Positions 1-5,794 of a DNA stretch of 5,794 bases are shown piece after piece. A model generated the notes under the pieces. It saw only the letters and a list, made by a program, of their open reading frames with translations. It was not told where the DNA came from and ran no database searches. Origin of the DNA: Actinomycetota bacterium (GTDB lineage Bacteria; Actinomycetota; Humimicrobiia; Humimicrobiales; Humimicrobiaceae); assembly GCA_014360385.1 (NCBI GenBank), contig JACIXO010000096.1, forward strand, positions 1-5,794, written 5' to 3'. Position 1 is the first letter of the stretch, and each line of letters begins with the position of its first letter. Made by a program: the position numbers and the translations under genes.

Positions 1-421
1 TGATGGTTTTAAGACCACCTTCCTTATAATCAGTAGAGTTATAAAGATCCGAGATTAAGGATAAAGCAAAAATGGTTTTACCTGCACCTGTAACCACTTT
101 TACAATTCCTCTTCCATTATTATCCCACCATGCTTTCTTTGCTTCTTTCTGCCATCTATAAAGCTCTATAGAAAGTTGGTAAGGTTTTAGAGAGGTAGCA
201 TTAACTAAATAATTATCCTTTACTTTTTTACATACTGGGCAATCTTTGTCATCGCAGGTCTTGTCAAAATCTTGTATTTCTGCAAGCCTTTTAAGTGAAG
301 TTTCTAAGGCAGGATAGAGTGAGGAGGGGAGATCTTTACCTTTGGTAAGATACCATCCGGCTTTATCCAAAGCATTTATTAGCCTCTTTTCGATTCCAAA
401 AACTCTGGCCCTTCTTGCCAA
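1..421 (-). CDS. Superfamily 2 (DEAD/DEAH-type) helicase, N-terminal part, cut by left window edge
   Basis: This is the N-terminal part of an ATP-dependent nucleic-acid helicase or translocase; its 3' end lies outside the window. Counting from a TTG at 419-421, 140 residues are visible. Residues 80-92 (PYQLSIELYRWQK) resemble the region before motif I in SF2 helicases. Residues 105-120 carry motif I, with the Walker A core VTGAGKT (bases 74-94) that binds ATP. A Cys cluster at residues 56-64 (C-x4-C-x2-C, ending CPVC) may bind zinc. The later helicase motifs (DEAD/DEAH box, motifs III-VI) are not in view, so the subfamily (COG1061/Res-like or SNF2-like) is undecided. The natural start by operon logic is the ATG at 455-457, which overlaps the stop of the preceding gene, but codon 5 from there is TAG (443-445). 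TTG 419-421 is the first usable start after it, without a well-spaced SD. Helicases are common partners of DUF1156 methylases in defence loci. Confidence 0.75.
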   Translation of the reverse strand, partial: MARRARVFGIEKRLINALDKAGWYLTKGKDLPSSLYPALETSLKRLAEIQDFDKTCDDKDCPVCKKVKDNYLVNATSLKPYQLSIELYRWQKEAKKAWWDNNGRGIVKVVTGAGKTIFALSLISDLYNSTDYKEGGLKTI

Positions 422-442
422 ATGATGAAGATGCCAGCCTTC

Positions 443-445
443 CTA
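443..445 (-). other. In-frame amber codon four codons after the coupled ATG of the helicase gene
   Basis: Reading from ATG 455-457 on the minus strand gives Met-Lys-Glu-Lys followed by TAG, then Glu-Gly-Trp-His-Leu-His-His and a long open frame that runs into the helicase. The ATG shares bases with the TGA of the preceding gene (ATGA), the arrangement seen at other junctions of this operon. That suggests the ATG is the ancestral start and the TAG is a later nonsense mutation, a sequencing error or a recoded codon. The sequence downstream of TAG and upstream of TTG 419-421 still looks like protein. Confidence 0.6.
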
Positions 446-453
446 TTTTTCTT

Positions 454-846
454 TCATGATTGAAGATTAAGGGGTGCATGGAAGTGTTTTAAATCTAATC
501 GCTTTACTCTGCCAATTACAGGATAAAGGGGAATTTCTTCATTTTTATAAACTACCCTCGGTCTTTCATCACTTTCCACAACCTTTATATTACCTTCTAT
601 GATGATTTGAATGATATAATTTCCTGAGGCGAGATGATTGGCATTATCTTGAAGAATATTTCTTATGTATTTCGCTATTCTCTCTCTATCCTCAGCATAG
701 TAAAGAAGACTATCAAGCCCATAGACAGCAAAATCAGGTGGGAATCTCTTGCCTTCATTTAAGTCTTTAAGAAATTGAATAATACCAATTCTTTCCTTAA
801 AGATATCGGGATTGCTCCTGTGAATAATGTTAAAACCTATATCCAT
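454..846 (-). CDS. Unrecognised 130-residue protein between methylase and helicase
   Basis: I do not recognise a family with confidence. The protein is soluble, with no signal peptide or membrane segment. A segment around residues 41-75 (VYGLDSLLYYAEDRERIAKY onward) looks alpha-helical. It is followed by a probable beta-hairpin (YIIQIIIEGNIKVVE) and a basic, proline-containing C-terminal part (EIPLYPVIGRVKRLDLKHFH). The start ATG at 844-846 has AGGTGG at 853-858, 6 bases upstream, and lies 3 bases after the TAG of the methylase, in the same reading frame. Its TGA overlaps the ATG of the helicase gene by 4 bases. Tight coupling on both sides suggests it works with the methylase and helicase, perhaps as an adaptor or specificity subunit; this is inference only. 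The coding potential looks real: normal composition, good SD, and no alternative gene in the interval. Confidence 0.8.
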   Translation of the reverse strand: MDIGFNIIHRSNPDIFKERIGIIQFLKDLNEGKRFPPDFAVYGLDSLLYYAEDRERIAKYIRNILQDNANHLASGNYIIQIIIEGNIKVVESDERPRVVYKNEEIPLYPVIGRVKRLDLKHFHAPLNLQS

Positions 847-849
847 CTT

Positions 850-3591
850 CTACCACCTGTCTTTTATAACCTTCATTATATCACTATAGGTTTTATCATT
901 ATCAACTTCGGCCAAATACTCTAGTGCCTTAAATACACGATCATTTTTCCATAATGTCTTTTGATTTTCAGATAAAGTTCTTTCAAAAGAGAAAAATTTA
1001 TCATTCTTCCAGAGGCAATAAAGATAATGTACTCTATCAATAATGGAAAGATTTTCCCTTCTCTTTGAGTCTAATATCTCTTTTCGCTCCAGTGGAGTCA
1101 AAACAAGAAGTTGTGAGCCTTCTCTTTCAACAAGTCCTGCAGAAATTACCTCACCTACTCCAAGATTTCTCATCTTCAATGCTTTATTCAGAGATTCGTA
1201 AGATATGCTTGTTTTTCCTGCTAAATAAAAGAGATAAATAGCGGTCGGAATATCTGTTTCTGATACAACCTGATTAAATCTTGTGTGCATCAATTGAGAA
1301 TCTACAATCTCTCTGATAGAAGATAGTGCCTCATCAATAGAAACCTTTCTATCACACTTGTAAACTTCAGGATAATGCTTTGAATAAGCCTCAAGGCATT
1401 TGCCAATGGTGACCACAAAGACATCTTCGGAGGAGAGGTTTTTCTTGTGCCTCTCCAACCTCTTTAACTCTTCCTCTACCTTAAAGTAGATTTCATCCTC
1501 AAGCACAGACCAGTGTTTTCTTTCGGGCTTACTCTCCCTTTTTCGGCAGACAATGACCATGTCGTAGCGAACATTGGCTTTCTGGAAGATGTGGGTACTT
1601 GTGCTTTTTTCTGACTGGACCGGATAGATTGAAGCAATATAAAACCCCGCATTTAATACTGATTGTAATACCGCTCCCCAAGCTTTTTCTTCCTGATGAT
1701 GGAAAGTAAAAACCATTATTCCGTCGTCTTTTAATTTCCTTCCTGCTTCTTTAAAAACAGCGGTTAGACCATCAATAAAATCTTTTTCATCTTTTGCTTG
1801 CTCCCTGTTTACAATTACCTCTGCAGAATTTGGAACATGCTCACTCTGAAAATATTCATATTTATTCTTAAGTGCCAGACGAAGCCAGGCATAATAGAAC
1901 TCGGATAACTCTGAATACATTACATTTCCGTAATATGGAGGGTCCGTGATTACTGCGTCAATGGAATTATCAGGGATGGGTAAATAAGAAGAATCACCAC
2001 AGAAAAGCTGTATATTACCGTTTGAGTTGAGCAAATCGCAGAATTTGCCTTTAATTTTTATTTTTGATGGTTTTTCTAAGGTTTTACCTGAAGTTATGTA
2101 TTTTTCGAAAGGTTTAAAGTTATACTTTTTGCTTTGAAAAATTTTATCTACCATATGATGGAAAATACCAAGTCCATATTTACTCCCCCAAACATTATTC
2201 TCAACAGGATTTATAGACGGGTGAAAAGCATGTTTACTAAATAACTCTTTTAGCTTGTTTGCCGCTCTATTGTACTCACAAAGTATATTTTGATAATTCA
2301 ATGTATCCGAAAACGTAATCACCAAAAGCTCCCTCACATTCTCATTCACATCCAACTCCAATATTGCTTTCAAAAGCTTCCCAAGAGACAAAAGCTGTCG
2401 TTCATTGAACATGTCTTTCCAATATTTGTAGCCATAATTAATCATCTGCTTGGTATTGTATCCCATAGGAATATTTGTATCTGGGATATACTTCCCTATC
2501 CATTCTGAGTCAACTTTTTTATACTCCTCTTTTGCCTTCGCAAACAAAGCCTGATCAAATTCATCTGCCTCTTTGTATCCTTTATGATTACAGAAAGGGC
2601 AGTAGTATTCTACTGCGTAAAGTCTTTCAGATGGTTTTCCTCTTCTTTGAATTGCTTCTATTGTCACGCTCTTCTGACCACATTCAGGGCAAATGTAATA
2701 TTTACCTTCAACATTTCCGTCTTTATCAGGATTAAACTCTTTGTTACATTTTGGACATTTAGCATCTTTTCGGTAATCCTCAACATAAAAAAGATCCCCA
2801 CAATCAGAGCAGATTACATGGAAACCAGATCCATCCCTCGTCTGAGCAAGCATATATCCCCTGAAAAGAGGGACTTTAGCATTGCAATTCAGACAGGAAA
2901 CCTCTTTGATCCAAAAATAATACATTGTGTCAGCAAAGAGATTTTTTTCTTTTTCCAGAAGCCCTTCTTTATCTTTAAAGCCATATTTTTCATAAAGCTC
3001 TTGTGGTTTATTTGTTTCATTTATTTCTTGAGAAACTTCTTTTATAAAACTCTCTGGATTTTTTCTTTGAGTCTTATAATATTTTTTCAGACAATGAGGA
3101 CATATTGTGCGATAATATTGCTTTATCTCATCTGCCACCTCATGCTCTAATTTTTTAAATCCTTCTTTAAGCAACTCAATACCCACAGGTTCAACCATCT
3201 TTTTAACCAGAAACCAGGCAGCAGGGTTTAAATCCTGAGCCACCACTTTACAGCCAAGCCGAAGAGCCTCAATAACTGTAGTTCCACCACCCATCATGGG
3301 ATCAAGGACAATCTTTCCACCTAAATCCACATCTTTAAGATAGAGAAGCCAGGGATTCTCCAGCTCTTCCTTTGTTATTGGACGCCACTTACCATCGTCC
3401 TCAAGGACTTTTGCATTCTCGCTAAGGAGACTATAAAGGACAATGGTTCTGAACACACTCCCAAGCCTTCTTGCCCACCATTTGTGGATGAAATAAATAG
3501 GACGATATTTTTCTTTTGCATGGGCTTCCCGCTCTGCAATTTCATTAACCTGTTCAATGGGGAAGTCTATTTCAATGGGTCTTGGCTTCAA
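850..3591 (-). CDS. DUF1156-domain, Zn-knuckle adenine-specific DNA methyltransferase (COG1743 type)
   Basis: Predicted SAM-dependent DNA adenine-N6 methyltransferase of 913 residues. Residues 6-55 match the DUF1156 N-terminus, with the signature IHKWWARR at 35-42. Residues 94-123 form the SAM-binding motif I region (VLDPMMGGGTT, then an acidic strand end VAQDLNP). The catalytic motif is DPPY at 550-553 (bases 1933-1944), preceded by GDSSYLP at 532-538. The order SAM motif, long insert, catalytic motif is that of alpha-group amino-methyltransferases. The insert has six CxxC knuckles at 164/167, 233/236, 261/264, 279/282, 301/304 and 331/334, expected to hold two or three zinc ions. The C-terminal ~200 residues look helical and winged-helix-like. 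The start is TTG 3589-3591, supported by GGGAGG 7 bases upstream and a 4-base TTGA overlap with the RAMP gene stop; no nearby ATG is in frame. It ends with TAG. DUF1156 proteins are known from phage-defence loci with helicases and ATPases. Here it follows type III CRISPR-type genes, which is unusual. Target sequence unknown. Confidence 0.92.
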   Translation of the reverse strand: MKPRPIEIDFPIEQVNEIAEREAHAKEKYRPIYFIHKWWARRLGSVFRTIVLYSLLSENAKVLEDDGKWRPITKEELENPWLLYLKDVDLGGKIVLDPMMGGGTTVIEALRLGCKVVAQDLNPAAWFLVKKMVEPVGIELLKEGFKKLEHEVADEIKQYYRTICPHCLKKYYKTQRKNPESFIKEVSQEINETNKPQELYEKYGFKDKEGLLEKEKNLFADTMYYFWIKEVSCLNCNAKVPLFRGYMLAQTRDGSGFHVICSDCGDLFYVEDYRKDAKCPKCNKEFNPDKDGNVEGKYYICPECGQKSVTIEAIQRRGKPSERLYAVEYYCPFCNHKGYKEADEFDQALFAKAKEEYKKVDSEWIGKYIPDTNIPMGYNTKQMINYGYKYWKDMFNERQLLSLGKLLKAILELDVNENVRELLVITFSDTLNYQNILCEYNRAANKLKELFSKHAFHPSINPVENNVWGSKYGLGIFHHMVDKIFQSKKYNFKPFEKYITSGKTLEKPSKIKIKGKFCDLLNSNGNIQLFCGDSSYLPIPDNSIDAVITDPPYYGNVMYSELSEFYYAWLRLALKNKYEYFQSEHVPNSAEVIVNREQAKDEKDFIDGLTAVFKEAGRKLKDDGIMVFTFHHQEEKAWGAVLQSVLNAGFYIASIYPVQSEKSTSTHIFQKANVRYDMVIVCRKRESKPERKHWSVLEDEIYFKVEEELKRLERHKKNLSSEDVFVVTIGKCLEAYSKHYPEVYKCDRKVSIDEALSSIREIVDSQLMHTRFNQVVSETDIPTAIYLFYLAGKTSISYESLNKALKMRNLGVGEVISAGLVEREGSQLLVLTPLERKEILDSKRRENLSIIDRVHYLYCLWKNDKFFSFERTLSENQKTLWKNDRVFKALEYLAEVDNDKTYSDIMKVIKDRW
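853..858 (-). promoter_or_regulatory. Ribosome binding site of the 130-residue protein
   Basis: AGGTGG on the minus strand lies 6 bases before ATG 844-846. It sits inside the last codons of the methylase (Arg AGG, Trp TGG), directly before the methylase TAG. The site decides the start and shows that the small gene can be initiated independently of readthrough. Confidence 0.65.
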
Positions 3592-4490
3592 TCTACTGCC
3601 TCCCAGATACCAAATTCTGTAATCTTGAAGGTTTTATCTTCACATAAAATGGAGCCCGGAGACCAGAATAAACCATAAGAAGTTAACCTTCTACCAGCAC
3701 CTTTGTCAGACTCCCAATCTCTTCCTACCAATGGCTCAATGTTGCCTTTTATATTTATGTTATTGGAACATAATACATGAGACCAGATAGGATTATCTGA
3801 ATTGATTGATATACAAACCTCTCCATCTTTCTCGCACCATTTGCCAGACAATCCGTTAAACTCATTACTGGAAACCTCATCAAGCTTATTCAACTTCAGT
3901 AATCCGAATCCATATTTTCTTTCTCCACCAATTTGGAATCGATTGGCTAAACTGTTTTTAAAATCAACAACTTGTCCGTTATGTGTGATTATTAATTTAT
4001 TATTATTTTTTGAGAGTTTGAACCTATTCTCTGTAAATTCTCTTATCCAGACAAAACCTCTTATAAAAACAGGCTTTTCGTCATCAATAGTATAAGGACT
4101 TATAAATTCCACTTCATGGAGCATACCCTCTTCCGATGCAAGGGATTCCGCTTCAATTGCTGCTGAGGCCATTGAGCTTATAAATTTCTTCTCAAATTCA
4201 TTTTGAGAGAGTGAGCCAAATCTTAGCCCATCCTCAGTATATATAGGACAGTATAACTTCTCCTCTACATAAGGATAAAGATATCCAAACCGAATTGCCT
4301 TTTTTAAAAATTCACCAACCTTTTGATAATCATTTATACCAAGCATAGGTGTAAGCTTTGCTGTCAGAGAACCCCAGAAAAGCTTACCCGGAACGTATGG
4401 TCTCGTACTAAAAAAATGCATTACTTTGTGAAATCCCACATGGAGAGGAGATTTCAGGCGAAATGTCCATATATAAAGACTCCAGTTCAT
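3588..4490 (-). CDS. RAMP-superfamily protein, Cmr6/Csx10-like, of a type III CRISPR-type effector
   Basis: A 300-residue RAMP (repeat-associated mysterious protein) subunit expected to pack in a type III effector complex and contact guide or target RNA. Residues 12-44 are a typical RAMP N-terminus: LKSPLHVGF, then TRPYVPGKLFWGSLTAKL, the equivalent of the IPGSSLKG-type loop in Cas7/Cas5 proteins, here altered to VPGKLFWG. Residues 103-130 (ASAAIEAESLASEEGMLHEVE) match the A-I-x-n-EG-x-L-x-x-E pattern. IGGERKYGFG at 187-196 is the glycine-rich loop of the superfamily. The C-terminal GRDWESDKGAGRR and WSPGSIL (256-282) recall Cas5-type ends of Csx10 or Cmr3. Position after a cmr5-like gene suggests Cmr6 or Cmr1, but the sequence does not clearly match either, so no symbol is given. 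ATG 4488-4490 overlaps the cmr5-like TGA by 4 bases and has GAGGGAG 7 bases upstream. Its own TGA overlaps the TTG of the methylase gene. Confidence 0.85.
   Translation of the reverse strand: MNWSLYIWTFRLKSPLHVGFHKVMHFFSTRPYVPGKLFWGSLTAKLTPMLGINDYQKVGEFLKKAIRFGYLYPYVEEKLYCPIYTEDGLRFGSLSQNEFEKKFISSMASAAIEAESLASEEGMLHEVEFISPYTIDDEKPVFIRGFVWIREFTENRFKLSKNNNKLIITHNGQVVDFKNSLANRFQIGGERKYGFGLLKLNKLDEVSSNEFNGLSGKWCEKDGEVCISINSDNPIWSHVLCSNNINIKGNIEPLVGRDWESDKGAGRRLTSYGLFWSPGSILCEDKTFKITEFGIWEAVD
3599..3604 (-). promoter_or_regulatory. Ribosome binding site of the methyltransferase (supports TTG start)
   Basis: GGGAGG on the minus strand is 7 bases before TTG 3589-3591. It lies within the last codons of the RAMP gene, so initiation is coupled to translation of that gene. 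This is the main reason to accept the TTG start. Confidence 0.7.
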
Positions 4491-4927
4491 GCTACAACTC
4501 CCTCACTAACTGAATTCTCCTCAAGAGAATTTGAAAGAGCCTTTGCGTGATAACGAGCGTAGATAAGAGATTTTTCAAGAACCTGAATGGCAAGCATAAG
4601 ATCATCAAGTTTAGAAGCAATTTCACTTCTGATTGCTTTAAGTAAGTCATCATCGTTAATAAGACTAAGTTTTTCTTTTAATAATTCCTTGGTTATATCT
4701 TTTATCTTTTCTGCCCCATCTTTTTCAGCACTTCCTCTTGACTCACAAAAAAGTACAAAGGCATATAATCCTTGCTCTTGTAATACCCCAAGGGCCTTGG
4801 TAACCAAGTTCTCTGCTTTTTGAGGATTTGGTTTAAGTGTTTCATTTTCCTTTTTACCAAGAGCCTTGCTAACCTCATCAGCAAACTTATGTCCATACTC
4901 TGCACAAAGCCTATCCAGATTTTCCAT
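4487..4927 (-). CDS. cmr5: Cmr5/Cas11-like small helical subunit of a type III effector
   Basis: A 146-residue, mostly alpha-helical protein with no membrane or signal segment. Residues 37-62 (KAENLVTKALGVLQEQGLYA onward) fit the Cmr5 pattern of a helix ending in a 'GL.. A' turn. A charged linker (63-85) follows, and residues 92-130 (DDDLLKAIRSEIASKLDDLM, then LEKSLIYARYHAKAL) fit the C-terminal helices. In type III-B complexes, Cmr5 lines the inner side of the Cmr4 backbone and holds guide and target RNA. It is slightly longer than many Cmr5 proteins. Assignment rests on size, helical pattern and position directly after the cmr4-like gene; small subunits diverge strongly, so another Cas11 subtype is possible. 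The start is ATG 4925-4927 because GGGAGG lies 9 bases upstream; an upstream in-frame TTG at 4946-4948 lies beyond that SD and is rejected. It begins one base after the cmr4-like TAA, and its TGA overlaps the next ATG. Confidence 0.7.
   Translation of the reverse strand: MENLDRLCAEYGHKFADEVSKALGKKENETLKPNPQKAENLVTKALGVLQEQGLYAFVLFCESRGSAEKDGAEKIKDITKELLKEKLSLINDDDLLKAIRSEIASKLDDLMLAIQVLEKSLIYARYHAKALSNSLEENSVSEGVVA
4498..4504 (-). promoter_or_regulatory. Ribosome binding site of the RAMP gene
   Basis: GAGGGAG on the minus strand is 7 bases before ATG 4488-4490, inside the last codons of the cmr5-like gene. It fits a coupled but separately primed start. Confidence 0.65.
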
Positions 4928-4928
4928 A

Positions 4929-5794
4929 TTAACAATCCTCCCTTTCAAGGTTAAGAACCTTTAATCTTCCCATACCCCTTGTCCCCATTCCACCAATACC
5001 CAATGTTTCAAAGAGTTTTAATCCTTTTTCTACCTGAGTCTTAATCCATGCAGTTCCGACATCTCCATTTCCTTCTGTTTTAAGTTCTTTTCTTCCAACT
5101 CTAAATGTCTTTCCTGAATTGTAAGTTATTTCAAATCTTAAAACGGTTCCTCTTGGCATTGCCTCATAGGTAAAAAGGGCTCCTTCCTCGGCAGTTCCTG
5201 TTTGTGGATCGATACTGACTGAGGTTCTTACTTCCAGGTTGCTGTTTACAATTAAAGAAAAAAGATTATCTAAGACAAGAACTGTTCTTTGTTTAACATT
5301 CTCAGGTATCTCTGGGGTGTTTAAATTATTAAGATTTCCCTGTCCGCCACCTTTATTTAGCATAAGCCAGCCAAAGTTTAATCTTTCTTTATTTTGAAGT
5401 TGCTGTCCCAATGGATAGAAGCCCTCTTCAGGTGCTACGAATTTTTGTTCCAACCCCAATCCTTCAAGCATAGAAGGTGAAGTTACCCACACTGATCCTA
5501 CCATTGAAGCAACGGGGAAAAAGAGGATATGGGCATCAAAGAACTGAGCAAGTCCCCGCATACTATTGCCTGAGCCTTTTGAAAACCCGTAAGGAATACA
5601 CACCGGGCAGGCTGGATTTATACTTCCGCAATGCTTTTCACCACCTTCTCCTCCTCGACCAGCGCAAGAATATTCTTTGCCATCGTCGCCTTTCCAAAAG
5701 TATTTATTAGTCTGTAATGCAGTATATGCCCTCGCAGGTCCACTTAGGCTTGTCCCTGGTATCTTTGGAAGATTTGACCCTGGCTCTCTTATTA
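4929..5794 (-). CDS. cmr4: Cmr4/Csm3-type Cas7 backbone subunit, 5' end cut by right window edge
   Basis: Backbone RAMP of a type III effector; in Cmr and Csm complexes copies of this protein bind the crRNA spacer and cut target RNA. 287 residues are visible from the edge (first full codon at 5790-5792), and probably 20-30 N-terminal residues are missing, including the region of the catalytic Asp in known Cmr4/Csm3. Visible family marks, numbered from the edge: REPGSNLPKIPGTSLSG (2-18), the IPGSSLKG loop; a Cys-rich insert with C43, C55, C62, C65 (last pair CPVC), a likely zinc site; FFDAHILFFPV and WVTSP after it; TSVSID-x-n-TAEEGALFTYEAMP; and the glycine-rich end GIGGMGTRGMGRLKV. The usual Lys of SLKG is Ser here. 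Cmr4 is favoured over Csm3 because a cmr5-like gene follows. It ends at TAA 4929-4931, one base before the next ATG. A GTG at 5601-5603 is internal (the Val of CPVC), not a start. Confidence 0.85.
   Translation of the reverse strand, partial: IREPGSNLPKIPGTSLSGPARAYTALQTNKYFWKGDDGKEYSCAGRGGEGGEKHCGSINPACPVCIPYGFSKGSGNSMRGLAQFFDAHILFFPVASMVGSVWVTSPSMLEGLGLEQKFVAPEEGFYPLGQQLQNKERLNFGWLMLNKGGGQGNLNNLNTPEIPENVKQRTVLVLDNLFSLIVNSNLEVRTSVSIDPQTGTAEEGALFTYEAMPRGTVLRFEITYNSGKTFRVGRKELKTEGNGDVGTAWIKTQVEKGLKLFETLGIGGMGTRGMGRLKVLNLEREDC
4937..4942 (-). promoter_or_regulatory. Ribosome binding site of the cmr5-like gene
   Basis: GGGAGG on the minus strand is 9 bases before ATG 4925-4927, within the last codons of the cmr4-like gene. 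It decides for this ATG over the in-frame TTG at 4946-4948. Confidence 0.7.

Noticed and set aside
2584..3150. 188-residue open frame on the plus strand
   Set aside because: It lies opposite the zinc-knuckle part of the methylase, is rich in Phe/Ile runs typical of antisense to Lys/Glu codons, and has no SD or family match. Other plus-strand open frames (2290-2508, 2475-2735, 3484-3678, 3802-4095, 4323-4550, 4587-4823, 5477-5710) are shadows for the same reason.
3375..3557. 60-residue minus-strand frame inside the methylase start
   Set aside because: It overlaps the strongly conserved DUF1156 region in another frame and has no independent support.
4702..4935. 77-residue minus-strand frame over the cmr5-like gene
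   Set aside because: Alternative frame of a gene with a good SD and a plausible family match; no own ribosome site.
4946..4948. Upstream TTG as start of the cmr5-like gene
   Set aside because: It precedes the GGGAGG site, which is properly spaced for ATG 4925-4927, and would lengthen the overlap with the cmr4-like gene for no reason.
5601..5603. GTG as the start of the cmr4-like gene
   Set aside because: The frame stays open to the right edge and the upstream residues contain the conserved RAMP loop, so the GTG is an internal Val codon.
223..5610. Shared CPVC tetrapeptide in the helicase and the Cmr4-like protein
   Set aside because: CPVC is a common zinc-knuckle sequence; the surrounding residues do not match, so common origin is not supported.
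1..5794. CRISPR array, tRNA, insertion sequence or terminator
   Set aside because: No regularly spaced direct repeats, tRNA-like fold, transposase or hairpin with T-run was seen; the window is coding almost throughout.

Overview
The whole 5.8 kb window is one minus-strand operon read from right to left, with no gap between genes longer than about 3 bases inside the intact part. The DNA is AT-rich, arginine is mostly AGA/AGG, ATA is common for isoleucine, and the proteins are rich in Lys and Glu. This fits a low-GC, possibly thermophilic bacterium or archaeon. The sequence does not settle which. Several starts carry strong Shine-Dalgarno (SD) sequences (GGGAGG, GAGGGAG, AGGTGG), and at least one start is TTG.

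Layout in transcription order: (1) a 5'-truncated Cmr4/Csm3-type Cas7 backbone protein with a Cys-rich insert (4929-5794); (2) a small helical Cmr5/Cas11-like subunit (4487-4927); (3) a 300-residue RAMP-superfamily protein of uncertain subtype, closest in look to Cmr6/Csx10 (3588-4490); (4) a 913-residue DUF1156/COG1743-type adenine-specific DNA methyltransferase with six CxxC knuckles (850-3591); (5) an unrecognised 130-residue protein (454-846); (6) the start of a superfamily 2 helicase with a Walker A motif, running off the left edge (1-421 or 457).

Genes 1-3 are parts of a type III CRISPR-type RNA-guided effector. Genes 4-6 look like parts of a DNA-modification defence locus. The two halves are joined by a 4-base start/stop overlap with its own SD, and nearly every other junction is also coupled (1-base gap, ATGA, TTGA, 3-base gap, ATGA). 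This argues for one co-translated unit rather than chance neighbours. The combination of a RAMP effector, a DUF1156 methylase and a helicase is the most interesting feature of the window. No Cas10, Cas6, Cas1/2 or CRISPR array lies within it, so whether the RAMP part is a complete crRNA-guided complex cannot be judged here.

A second oddity is at the helicase start: the expected translationally coupled ATG (455-457) is followed by an in-frame TAG as codon 5, after which the frame stays open to the window edge. The gene may be mutated, may start at a downstream TTG, or the base may be a sequencing error.
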